The notes under the pieces were generated by a model, which saw only the letters and a program-made list of their open reading frames with translations, had not been told where the DNA came from and ran no database searches. Made by a program: the position numbers and the translations under genes. A DNA stretch of 64,000 nucleotides from Branchiostoma belcheri (taxonomy: Eukaryota > Chordata > Leptocardii > Amphioxiformes > Branchiostomatidae): the NCBI RefSeq assembly GCF_001625305.1, contig NW_017804098.1, positions 431,161-495,160 on the forward strand, written 5' to 3'. Shown in pieces: positions 25,059 through 36,556 of this stretch. Position 1 is the first letter of the stretch. Every line of letters starts with the position of its first letter.

Positions 25059-27189
25059 GTAGGCGCCGCCGTCGTCTTTGTCTAGTTCTCTCATAAATTG
25101 ACATAACACATACCAGCATTAGTCCTTACCACTAGTTTTCCAACATTTCTTGTGCACTGTTTTATTTCTCTTGCAATTCCCCCATCACATTGGAATAATG
25201 CTTTACAATCCTCACTTTTCCAGTTCTGTAACTTTTATTTTAACAGTAACGCCACTTCTGTTTTAAAATAATCGTTCACGAAAGACAAACATGCGAGAAA
25301 AATACATCACGGAATGTAATTGCCGTTTCCACTAGTACCCAACAATGTATGAAACATATATTTAGTATCCATTGTCTTTTTATCATTTTATTGTCGGCAT
25401 GCCAGTTACATTTGCTTTGTAAAGGGGGAAATTCTGTGACAATAGGAAACCAGGTTGTGCCCTAAAGCCGTACCTGACTTTGACATATATCATAATTTTA
25501 GCTAATTTCCGTGAAAGTGTGTATACCTGGGCTGATATTTCCTGTTAGAATACCACTGTGGTGTTATGTTACCAGCGGCGCTATATGATAGCGTCCATTC
25601 TGAGAAGGCTTTAGCGATCCAGGGGAGATTACCTGATAACCTGCTCTGATAGTCCGTAACATGTCGACAAATTTGGAGGACTAATTGAGGTGGAGAAGGA
25701 CTGGGGAGGAGGTAGAGCTCCTAGGCAGACGGTGACGGGAACCCAGCAGGGTTAATGATGATTATAGAAGAAATCCACCGTACCGATGACTACACATTAA
25801 CGGGGTAATAACCCTGTCAGGCGGAATACATTCAAATTGACATGCTGAATTTTCACGTACGAAGACGACGCTTCAGCGTTGTCCTTTTCTCACCAAAACG
25901 CATCCGTATCAACACTGCTTTTCCTTGTTTTCACAAGCCGTTTATATTCTTGACTAGATTTAGAATCGGTCGTGTTTCCGTGTCAGTTTTAAGTACGAAG
26001 TGTATCAAAATTGCATTAAACAAATTGCCCCATACACAATGATGATACAGGCGACAGGTGTGATGTTTCGTGCGGCAGATGGTATGATGGGGTCGTTAGC
26101 ATTGTCAGAACTGTCATTATCTGGTGTTGTCTTTTTATACCATCCTGTCATCGCTTTGTTGACACAACACGTCCGCATCTGTCTGACGTGAAGGACATCT
26201 CTCAATGATAAACTTTTCGTTCGAAAGGGAACGTCTTGGGGAGTGTTGTCTGGACGTGACAGTGGGACATGGTAGATTATGGGACTTGGAAAAGACCCGT
26301 GTTTGAAGGACACCTAAAGCTGACAGGTTGTTATGATCTTGTCGCCCCAAGTCTGAGAGTAATTTCTCCCCACTCACATATCAGCACTAAACTGCTGACC
26401 CTGGCTCCACACACGGCCCCATAATAAAGGCAAAACTACCAACTCCTGGCCAAACAGATTACTTGCAGTTGGTTTTGTTTTAGTAAGGGCAGTAGCGGCA
26501 AATTTCTAGCTCCATTAAGAATCGCCGCTTGACCCCAACTTGTCGGATCGGATCCGGAGTGATGCTGTAGGGGACGTTGTGTCAAACACATCGAGTTACA
26601 GGAAAGATTAAAGGCATCGTTTCGCCTCGGGAAAATCACTGACATATGTTTCATTCTGCTCAAACAGGATAAAATGGCACATGTCCATGGATATGTGTTT
26701 TTCTAGGAGGCGAACGTATTAGATGAAATCTGAAACTCTCAATTTCTAAGAAAAGGTACGAGTACGAAGGCAACTCCGAACTTCTTAACGTGCCTACTAG
26801 GACAGACCATTGGGCAAAAAAACTCTTTTATGTAATATAGATGAGTGTGTAATATATTCTTCGGTTTTCAGTTTGAGTACCAGTAGCTGGTCGTCATCGA
26901 CCAAGTGGGTGTTGTTTACCTCCTCCATCCGTCCCTAATGATGTTCTTCACCAGAATAGTGGAGGCCGAGCGGACCTGCTGACGCACATACTTCCATGTC
27001 TTACACTTGTTTTCCCAAACTCTTTTCAAACCGACCGGAGATGTAGCTCCACATCATCCTGCTTCTGCAGTCACGACGTTCTACAAAATACGTTCTCTAA
27101 CATAAGATAAGAGGAGGAGGAGTGCACCCACCTTCCCCCACGTTCTTACTAACGAGTCTAATTGCCTGTTATGCCTTCCTTCTCGGCAG
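25059..27189 (+). other. Intron 2 of the ETS gene
   Basis: This is a 2131-bp phase-0 intron from GTAGGC to TCTCGGCAG. It is AT-richer than intron 1. I see no coding or RNA gene in it. Confidence 0.85.
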
Positions 27190-27332
27190 AAAGAAGAGTT
27201 TCGTGATGTCATCGCCTGGCAAGGTGACTACGGCGAGTTCGTCATCAAAGATCCGGACGAGGTGGCCCGCCTCTGGGGCATGCGCAAATGCAAGCCCCAC
27301 ATGAACTACGACAAGCTGAGCCGGGCGCTCAG
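27190..27332 (+). CDS. ETV3/ERF: ERF/ETV3-like ETS repressor, coding exon 3
   Basis: This exon encodes residues 51-97 and two bases of codon 98, the core of the ETS winged helix-turn-helix. The segment [20 protein letters not shown] is close to vertebrate ERF; ETV3 has an extra Gln after AWQ, absent here. The recognition helix [11 protein letters not shown] carries Arg95 and Arg98, the two arginines that contact the GGA core in this family. The ends are GGCAG|AAAGAAG and CTCAG|GTGAGA, leaving two bases that pair with the G of exon 4 to give Arg98. The exon is certain from its protein sequence; the choice between ERF and ETV3 is less so, and the gene may predate that vertebrate duplication. 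Confidence 0.97.
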
Positions 27333-28526
27333 GTGAGAAACGCTGAGTTTTACAAACAGAGATGTCGGTGTTTACAGAACAGATATGTAAAACAGTTCCA
27401 TTGTAGCCAAAGATAATAGGAATAAGTACGACTGTTTATGACGGCACCGCTCTCACTTATTTGCCATATTGCCGTATTAAAAAAACAATGCCAGATTTAT
27501 ATTTACATGTAAGGAGCTTAGCCATTAAAACTCTATTGCTTACAACTAGAATATCTTTACCATTGCAATTATCAAGCGATGTACCGGACCATACAGTATT
27601 GATATCAACATCTGTATGTGGGTTTAGATTGACGATCACATCAAAATAGTCACGTCTAAACTGTGGTAGCGAAATAGCAACATGTCCACAGAAAGATAAA
27701 GACTATAGTATTGAAAATGTGTGCCACATGTGAGAGAGATTTTTTCTGCAGATATCAAGATCAGTTTTCATTGAAATACGATTTGATTATTTGCTCTGCT
27801 CTAAGTCGAGGTATATCATTTTGCGGTGTTACAAGAAAATGCTTCTTTGTTTCTTTACACCGCTTCTTCCACATTCCCTTCCACTAGTGTTTGGACTTGT
27901 CATATAGGTTACGCGAATAAATGTCCTTATATTGTGCTAACAGGTTGTGCTGCTACCTTAAACGACAGAGAAAGTGCCATTTTTATGCGGACGTTTCAAG
28001 AGAAATGTGGGTTTAAAGGCGTAAAATATACTACCAGAATATGTAGTAAGCGCGCGAAGACAGATAAGGTGAATTCCTTCTATGTATGGACTTTGTACAC
28101 AACATTCAAACACTGTCTCGCAGTTTGACAAAAACAAGTGGCTTGACGTGCTCTCTAATTGGGTGCCGTCTTCCCACGCATACAGCACCGACGTCGAGAA
28201 ATGCAAAGCGACAGCTTCCCGCAGACAAAAACAACTTCCTCATATCGCTTAACCACCGTAATGGCCTTCTTTGGAACTTCAAAGTCGCTGCATATTTTCC
28301 AATTTCGAACTTAATTTTGCCCTGGCTAATGAAGACAAGGTTCCTAATGAAAGGGTGGCCCCGGGATGCTCTCCGTTATCAGTCAATTTGTCTCAGGAAT
28401 GTTGTCAGCGATTTGAGTAATAGAGTCTTCTTATGTGACTGCCTAAGGATATTGAAGACTTCTTGACTGATATGTTTTGATACGTGACTCTGATGGAAAG
28501 TCTCTTTGTTGCTCTGTTTTCTACAG
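27333..28526 (+). other. Intron 3 of the ETS gene
   Basis: This is a 1194-bp phase-2 intron from GTGAGA to TTTTCTACAG. No coding sequence is recognised; the open frames at 27826..28128 and 28086..28466 have no family motif. Confidence 0.85.
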
Positions 28527-30186
28527 GTATTATTACAACAAACGAATCTTGCACAAGACCAAAGGCAAGCGCTTCACCTACAAGTTTAACTTCAACAAGT
28601 TGATCCTGGTAAACTACCCCGTGCTGGATGTGGACTGCGGGTATTACGGTCCACATTTCCCGACTTGCGAGGCCGCCATGCAGTATCCCCGCCCGATGCC
28701 TACTCTCCCGAGCAATGTCATGATGATGGACGGGGCGGCAGCGCCGATCCCCCCGGCGGCTCCACAGGCTGTCCCCGCCCGCAGACCGCGCGGGTCCGTC
28801 AGCGACAGCAGCGAGGAGTCCGCTCCCGGAGACCACACTGCAGAAGATGGAGCCGCAGCTCACGCCAGACTGCACTACAACCACACCATGTTGCAGGCAC
28901 ATATGTACGATCGACACCTGCAGATGCAAGAAGCTCAACAGCAGAGCATGTTCCGCCCCAGTCACCGCCCTCCTTGCCTCATTCCAGAACCTCTCCGTCT
29001 TGGACCTGCCTCAGATCCCATGGCCTTCCACCAGCTGCCTCGGGACCACGCCTTCCAACCACCTAAGATCCACTCCGAATCGCTGCCATCGACGCCATCG
29101 TCGCTGAGCGACTACTCCTCCTCCCCGCAGTGTTCTCCCATGTTCGACACTGCCAGCGGAACTCGCTTCAGCTTCAACTTCAACTTTAATGCAGGGTCAC
29201 CGTTTGACAGGAAGCCACACCAAGACCTGCGCAGCGCCTTCACGACTCACGTCCGAGTGTCCAGCGTGGATGGAGAGGACAAAGCCAGACTCCAGGAAGT
29301 CTCCCCTGGTCGCATCACGATCGACCCGACCAAGGATGGAAGACGCGAGCGATCTCCGGGAAGGATGCCAGGTCTGCTGAGCCCGCCTAGACCGATGGAG
29401 AGGGTAAGGTCCAGAAGCCCGCAGAGATTCGTCCCAAAAGTGGTGAAGACAGAGGAAGAAGACGAGAAGTACACGAGGGGAAGTTCCTCCCAGTTCCTCG
29501 CAGTGCCTCGACTGCTACCAATGGCCCGACGTCACTCTGTGGACGGCTGCATCACCAGTGAGAACAACGAAGAGGGCGCGAGGGATCGCCGGCAGCGGTG
29601 GTCAGTCAGTGACATGCTGCCTGACACCGGCAAGGCAGTCGACCAAGAGGGTGGTCAGAACGACGAGGAGGGGAAAGACAAGTCCATACCGATCAAGCTG
29701 CGCTTCAAGAGGAAGTACAGTCAGAGTCAGGAGCAGCCTGAAGGGCAGGACGCCCCCGCCCCGGCAGCAGCAGAGACCGCCCGAGTGGTTCGTCCATGGC
29801 TGGATGACGACGAGCGCGTGACGACAGTTCGGCCACGACCCCGCGCCTTCTCAACTCCCGCGGAACTCAGCAACCAAAACTCCAGCGCCAACCAACAGGA
29901 GAAACTGACTCCATCGTCAACAGCGCCTTCGGCAGCGTCTTCAATGGGAGATCTTCGACGCGAAGGGTCTCAAGAAGACTCTATTCCACAGGGGGATGCT
30001 GCCCGGTCCCGGGCGGACAGACGGAAGAACCCTCACCCTCTCCACGTGCGCGTGAAGGTTGAACAAGAGGAAGAGCCCGCCACACCCTCCAGCCGTAACC
30101 TGGCTCACCACGTCCGACACTACCGGCCTCAAATCCTCATCAAGGAAGAACCCGAGGATCTAGACGACGTCTTCGCAAGTGAGTAA
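28527..30186 (+). CDS. ETV3/ERF: ERF/ETV3-like ETS repressor, terminal coding exon
   Basis: This exon encodes residues 99-650 and the TAA stop at 30184..30186. It completes the ETS domain ([20 protein letters not shown], about 99-118), a nuclear DNA-binding domain for GGAA/T sites. The remainder is long, acidic or proline/serine-rich, and mostly disordered. Family landmarks are a [11 protein letters not shown] block just after the domain, which resembles ERF; an FxF-rich stretch (residues 310-325, [14 protein letters not shown]), similar to the ERK-docking FxF motifs of ERF; and [12 protein letters not shown] (485-496), matching the conserved basic C-terminal motif of ERF and ETV3. Many Ser-Pro sites suggest ERK control. 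Three sumoylation-type motifs are visible: VKTE (Lys405), VKVE (Lys608) and IKEE (Lys637). The protein probably represses transcription downstream of Ras/ERK, as ERF does; that role is inferred from the family. Confidence 0.96.
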
Positions 30187-33100
30187 CTAACGGACTCAAA
30201 AGAGACTTTCTGCCCACTGTGGCCACGTTTTGTTTCACCAGAAGTACCTACCTAAGACTGGAAAAGTTCTACTGATAATTATCTGTGAAAGATGTGTAGA
30301 AATATGCCGTATTGTGATATAAATGAAAGTATAATGGAGTTGTGTTGATGAGGTAAGAACAATATGTTTTAAAAAATGACAAAAAAATCATTCCATATTT
30401 CTGTCTTGGCACCAGATTTGATGTGACTCGTGAGAGAGGCAGAGTGTGTAACACAAATCTAGTCCTGGTTTTGTTTGTTGTTTCTGCATGGAAAGTCGCG
30501 GATCAGATCCTGTGTAAGATTGACATGATATGATATACCTGATTAGCTTTAGTTTACTTGGGGCCAAAGATGATGTACCTAGACCAGTGCCTCACGACAA
30601 TTGTATAACTGTAAAAAGTACACGTGTCTATTGTAATTATTGAGGCAAACTGCAGCAGAATCGCGCCATGTGTATGTTATGAGATGCAAACTGAAATAGT
30701 GTCATCAATATACCCTTTGAACTTGTGACGAAAACAAACATGGGCGTTTCCCGCCCTCCCGCAGAGATGTCGTGTCTGGAACAGAAACAGTTATAATGCT
30801 CTTACACAATGTCGTAATTGGGCATGATTTATTCATACCAGTTTTTGATTCCCGATGTTTCTACCTGAGCTGATGTAACAGTACAGTTTGACGCCCTCCA
30901 GGCATGGTCTTTCTATTTGATGCACGAAGATCAACCGACATGACACGTATCAATTATAGAGAAGGTGATTAGCTAAAAGCCTCTTATGGCGAGTGGGCGT
31001 GGAGATATGAACATATACATCCCCGACTGTACATTTGACATATAAGTCTGACCAGCTCTAGCTAAATTCTAACCACCAAAAGAGCCGCTGTACCCAAAGT
31101 TGACGAGAGTTGCTTCAGCATTGACCTGCTATTTCAATCCGTGTCGACTGGCGATGAAAACCTGTGCCCTGTATGACGAAGCTGTAAATACGAAATTTTC
31201 TCAAACACATTAACGAAAGTGTCCAAAGATGTAGGGAAAGCAGGTAGAAGAAAATTGAGCAGCTTTCTTGCCCGAACCATTTGCAGGACCGTAACCCCGC
31301 ATTACAGGATCATGTAGTTGACAGGTTCTGACCCTGGTGGCAGGAAAGGACAAAGTCAGACAGAAAGATGGCAACCAGGAAATGGCCTTTTGATCCGACG
31401 ATAAGCACTTTGCCGCGAAAGGCAGGCCCGTTATGGAGCCATCCCCGTGTTGGTCGGAAATGTTATCCGCCGATGATGTAGCGGTGATGGGGTCGTAATA
31501 CCAAGACGAGGTCGTAAATGACTAAAATGGTGTACTCGAATGTCCTGAACATTATCCAGTTGCAGAGGGCAACCTATTTGTATGGCTGGTTTATGGTATT
31601 TATCTCCAAATGCCCCCGCTCAATACGTAACATTGCATGGTGCCTTTCCACTCTTCACGCCAGTATTTGTACAAAGTTGGAAACATATGAAAATATTACC
31701 AAAAATTGAATGTTGTTCTCAAAAAAAGAATTTCTATATGTAGATGTTACTGCAGAGGAATCTTCTCCGTGTTTTAGTTCTCTCTTTTTTTGCATAAGCC
31801 TGAATGTCACAGGTACTTTGTTGTATTTACTCCAGAGAAAGGATATTTCTTATATATAAAGTCGTAAGTGTTGGTCAAGGAAGGTTCTTGAAATGTTTTA
31901 AAAAACGACGTCGTTTGAAGGACCTTGCTGGATTCTATGACTGTGTAGAAATGACTTGTTTTTGTGGAGACTGTAGCCAACAGAAGTGATGATGAATAGT
32001 GAAGTGGACCCGACCATTCGAGCCTTTTTATCAGTTAACAGGGAGGCTAATTGGACCTATCTCATACACGATGCGTACCACAACAATAGACTGTGAATTG
32101 TTGTCAGTGTACCTATTGAGTGGTACTCTACTATTGTGACAATTTATTTTTTTTAAAAGGGGGTGATTTACTACCCCCATAGAGGGAAGAATGGTCGCGT
32201 CCCAGCGTAAAGTCCCACAATGATTGATGTGAGTCCATGTATGATTCCCTCTCGTGGTCCCTGTGCTTGTCGGTAAAAGTAATGACAAAAGACGGCAAAG
32301 TTCGGCTCTATCCATAGGGCGATTGACAATCATGTTGTGTCGTCGACATGCACTTGTAACCAACAGACGCCCGCGTTGTAGATGTATAACAACAACTAGG
32401 TCTATTTGCTTTTGTGTTTTATTTATAGAGGGAAGGAAAATATTTGAATGTATACCTTATACTGATGATGACTCCCTCAGGAAGGGAACTGAATACGTGG
32501 GTGAAATGTGGGTCAGTGATTTTATCTTTGTTGTGTAGGTTTTGAACATAGATCATTTAACTGATAATTTGTATGTATTTGCCATAATAGAAACCTTGAT
32601 TACAAAGCTTCCTTGTCGCATGAATTGCTCCTGGGCGATTATTTCAGAACAGTTTCTTTGTCGTTTACCCTATCGGTACCTATACTCTCTACCTCACCAC
32701 TCTGCTGTTCTAACAAACAGTTCCCACGAGTGACGGGTGCGTGTGCCACCAGTATGGGGAGAAATCGACATTTGCGTTGAAAACTCACAATATTCCGAGC
32801 AGATGGTATCATTACAACTGGCCTTGCCCTTATGTAATTGCCCAAATGTTATACTGGACAAAAACGCAGTGCATTAAGATCTGGCCAAAGCAGCAGTACT
32901 GTCACAAGCGTGCTGACTCGTGGTGGCAATTTGTCCACACATTTCCCCACAAAGCATGGTTTTCTCGACTCCTTTTGTCGTATGCGGAGGTCTAACTGGT
33001 TTAGAGCCCTCTCAGCCGCATTACCTGAATAGTTAGGGATCATTTCAAAGGTTCTGAAATAACACCCATGGAGTATGATTATGCGTCAAGGTTGCTGACT

Positions 33101-33345
33101 GAAAGAAGCACACGCTCAAAATTCCAGACGATCCCTGTCGTTCTTCAAAATTCACGCTGATTAGTTTCCGGTTAGTGGTCAACAGCAGAACCCATTTTCT
33201 GGTATATATATGTATGTATAAGATATATTGCATATATATATTTTTGCCTGTACATGTACAAACCCCTGTGCAATGTTAAAGACACGGAGACATTGACGAG
33301 GTTCTGCTTGTTTATTTTCAATAAAATTTGTCCGATAACGTATAT
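30187..33345 (+). other. Probable 3' UTR of the ETS gene
   Basis: After the stop no open coding sequence follows. The stretch is AT-rich, with T-rich and A-rich tracts, a TATATA-rich patch at about 33200..33240 and a Pumilio-type TGTAAATA element at 31183..31190. The end is set by the first convincing AATAAA followed by a T-rich region; a second AATAAA at 33718 is an alternative. A 3.1 kb 3' UTR is plausible for this gene type but unproven. Confidence 0.45.
33320..33325 (+). terminator. Candidate polyadenylation signal AATAAA
   Basis: AATAAA lies on the gene's strand, preceded by a TG- and T-rich segment and followed within 20-40 bases by T-rich sequence, the usual layout of a polyadenylation site. 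A second AATAAA at 33718..33723 could serve instead. Confidence 0.45.
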
Positions 33346-33800
33346 TTATTTGGCTCTTGTATTTTTATGTCTTGAGGTCTAATTTTGTGCATGAGTGATA
33401 ACACTTCATGAGATACCAGGTGTTGGGTAGGACTTTGGAAAAAAGACAAGATCCAGCATCAAGACTTTTACCCTAACATCATGATATTTACCACGCTTAC
33501 AGAAGGTCAAGATGAAACTAGGACACAGCTAGTACCTGTTAACACATTAGCTAAGAACAAACGACCTCAGCCCGTACCTTACATCCAGCCAGCTTTCCCC
33601 CCTGAAGTCAGCCTGAAGCGAAGTTGGGCGAGGGAGTTTTATGTTCCTAACAACAGAACACAGTTGGTCTGACGGGATAGCATAACGAAACAGCCATTTA
33701 AGTACTGTTAAATCATCAATAAATTCTTGACCATACGGCCTTCTCAGTCATCATCCAACGGAGTGCTTAAAACATGTTCCGAGTGCCCATCAACTCGATA

Positions 33801-33898
33801 ATTGACTATATAAACAGGAAAAACAACCAAGATAATAAAAAGCAAGTATCAGTTAAATTGACTATATGCACAGGTAAAACAACAATCAAGATAGTAAC
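33801..33898. repeat. Two-copy direct repeat, period 56 bp
   Basis: ATTGACTATATAAACAGG starting at 33801 recurs as ATTGACTATATGCACAGG at 33857. The similarity continues through an A-rich AACAA..CAAGATA segment. This is a local duplication with some divergence, and no function is suggested. Confidence 0.6.
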
Positions 33899-34320
33899 CC
33901 AAAGTTACAGTTTATCGCACAGAGGAGTTACGACAATAACTAGGTAGCCGGGCAGCAGTGACGTCAGTGGGGAGCCACTAGATCTTCACGCCGTGGTCAG
34001 AGAGGGGCGAGGTCGAAAAGAAGAAAAATGGGTAAAAGTTCAAACAAAGAGGACATTACATTTCAGAGATGGGCGATTAACCGTTATGGGCACAAGGATG
34101 ACTAGTTTACCCTGTTTTAACGTTACCTCGTGACCCCTGACATAGTCGTTGGGGCGCCATGGAGAATTCTACTTGGTAATCCGGTCGACCCCAATAGGAA
34201 GGAAAAGTTTCACTAAGTTCTTGGTCAAAATATCGATAGACTATTCCTGCTCGAAATACGATTTCTACACCAGGAAAATCGACAATAACTCCATACCTGC
34301 CTAGAAAGTGAGCACAGAAT

Positions 34321-34809
34321 ATTACTTTACTTTACTTAAATGGAAACTGACAACATATCAATACAAGGGCCAAACAAGGCAGTCGAAACTGGTATCAGAT
34401 GACCCACAAAGTACATACGTTATACAAACATGAAAAATAAAGAAATCTAACTGTAAAATACAAGACCAGTAATGATGGTAACATCCTTAACTGGTGACAA
34501 AATACAATACAATACAATATACACGTAGTACAAACAAATAAATATATGAAAATCATTTCAACCTAGCAGCAAAATCGTGCATGAATGTGTGGATACAAGT
34601 TGGAATGGGTGGAAGGATTAGGGTTTCTAAAGATTTCTTAGTGTAAAATCAGGACAAAAGGTGGTTTCTGCAGTGGGTCTTTAATTGTCTGAGTGTGGAG
34701 TGGCAGGAAAGGAGTCGGTGATGTGTCTGGGTAGAATATATTCAATGGAATCATCCATACAGCTGACGTCATCTTTAACTTTTGGCCAATCAAAGCAAAG
34801 TAAAGTAAT
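34321..34809. mobile_element. Possible small inverted-repeat (MITE-like) element
   Basis: ATTACTTTACTTTACTT at 34321..34337 is matched at 16 of 17 bases by the reverse complement of 34793..34809. The 489-bp unit has no coding capacity. I see no clear target duplication. The arms are low-complexity (TTTAC)n, so two independent repeat tails facing each other are an alternative. Confidence 0.35.
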
Positions 34810-36300
34810 GCTGAACACTGCGGGTGGGGAGGGGGGGGGTGACCCACTCACAGCGAAATGATTACTCCTGGTGACGCCACGGGATGTGTCATGTTTGTGT
34901 CATATTATCAATATGACTGCAACAAGTTACTAATACCAAGGGATTTGACACTCGTCGTTTTCATATACCGATAGTCTGCACAGCAACCAACATCATGTTT
35001 GACTGAACTTAGAGGTAGAGGTGACATCAAGAGAATTTTCCCTTTAATGGTGAATGCTAGGTGAGGATGAATGATTCATGTTATCATTTCCTTCCTGGCA
35101 CAACAGTTTTATAGCGATACTAATAGCATTCCTGTCAAGGCTTTATCTTAGGTAATGATAACCACCATTAACCCAGCCCACCCATGGTATCTCTGTTATC
35201 GTCTGTTATCCTCTTCAACAAACAGGAATGATACTTTCCCCGACCATCTCGATCCGTGTATGAAGGTCATCTGAAAGCCCATTGTTGTTAACGGTCCGAC
35301 AGAACCGTGTAGTACACCCTAGCGTCAGCTGCGATAGCCACTATCTCGTCTGTAGCACTATCTACTCAAAGGAGTGTACGGTGTAGGAAGCTCACATGTT
35401 CATTTTCATCATATATTAATCTTCCAGATAGAAGGGCGATGCTATTGCCATGAATTTCACTGTATTTCTCTACTGCACCGCTTCGTATTTGTGCGTATTT
35501 GTATTAGTATGTATGTATTTGCAGGACGACTATTCTTTTTTTTTTGAGCTTTGAGCGCCCAGCTGACCTTAATATGACATTACCCTATTGGAGGCCATAA
35601 GATTGTGGGGTTTTATCCGCTCACATCGAGGTGTACTCTTTTGGATTGTCTCTACGTTCATCATGTTGAAGATCAGAAATGTGTCATATTTAATATATAT
35701 ATTGTTTATATGCAGTTGTTATGTAACGTGGGGTCCACTGTGTTAATGGGTCCTCCGTGCCTTCTAACACGGGCAAAGACATCTAATTTTGTGGAATATG
35801 TTGTCACACACCGTCAAGAGTAAAAGGTTGGTGAAAGAGGAGCTATTGACGTCAACTTGAGTTTGCAGTGGTCAGTAATTGTAGTCCGAGGAGCCACTCA
35901 TCAGCCTACAGCGCTAACGGGTGTGCGTACGGGCGTCGGTCTGAGTGTGCATGGGTGACGTCCGGCCGGGGGTCCAACATAGAGCAACTCTGGTTTATAG
36001 TGCGTCTGATGGCTGCAGGATTTGTCTTTCATTATTTTCAGAGACTGGAAAATGTCCTCTTATGATGACCTTTTCGTTTAATCAATATCAAGAGAGATTC
36101 TTCAACTTGTAAGGTCGGTATTGGAGACTAGCCTGATCATTAAAAGAGTGGCTGGACATTTTTTGTGATCATTGGTTTCATATTCATCAAACTTCATCGC
36201 CGCTTCTAGATCTTCTGTCTCCGATTCAAGGTGAAAATTTTTGTCGTCGACTTCGGAAGAGTGTCTGGCCGGCAGGCGTGGCCCCAGAAACAGGTTTGAG

Positions 36301-36556
36301 ACAGGTGTATTTCTAGGACACAGGTGCGTTTCTGGGGGACAGGTGCGTTCCTAGGAGACAGGCGCGTTTCAAGGAGAGAAGGGTATTTCTAGGAGTCATG
36401 TGCGTTCCTATGAGACAGGTGCGATCCTATGAGACAGGTGCGTTCCTATGAGACAGGTGCGTTCCTATGAGACAGGTGCATTTCTAGGAGACAGGTGCGT
36501 TCCTAGGAGACAGGTGCGTTCCTAGGAGACAGGTGCGTTCCTAGGAGACAGGTGCG
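36301..36556. repeat. 19-bp minisatellite, 13 full units
   Basis: Thirteen full units of exact 19-base period and a partial fourteenth follow the consensus ACAGGTGCGTTCCTAGGAG. Units at the right end are nearly identical while those at the left are more diverged. Eleven units carry CAGGTG, the E-box recognised by Snail, ZEB and E-protein factors. It sits about 3 kb past the likely end of the ETS gene. Array type and period are read directly; any regulatory role is inference. Confidence 0.95.

Noticed and set aside
28405..28965. 186-codon frame on the minus strand opposite the ETS terminal exon
   Set aside because: It is the antisense shadow of the GC-rich ETS coding exon.
33481..33672. 62-codon frame just past the likely polyadenylation site
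   Set aside because: The translation looks somewhat protein-like but has no family match that I know and no splice or promoter context.
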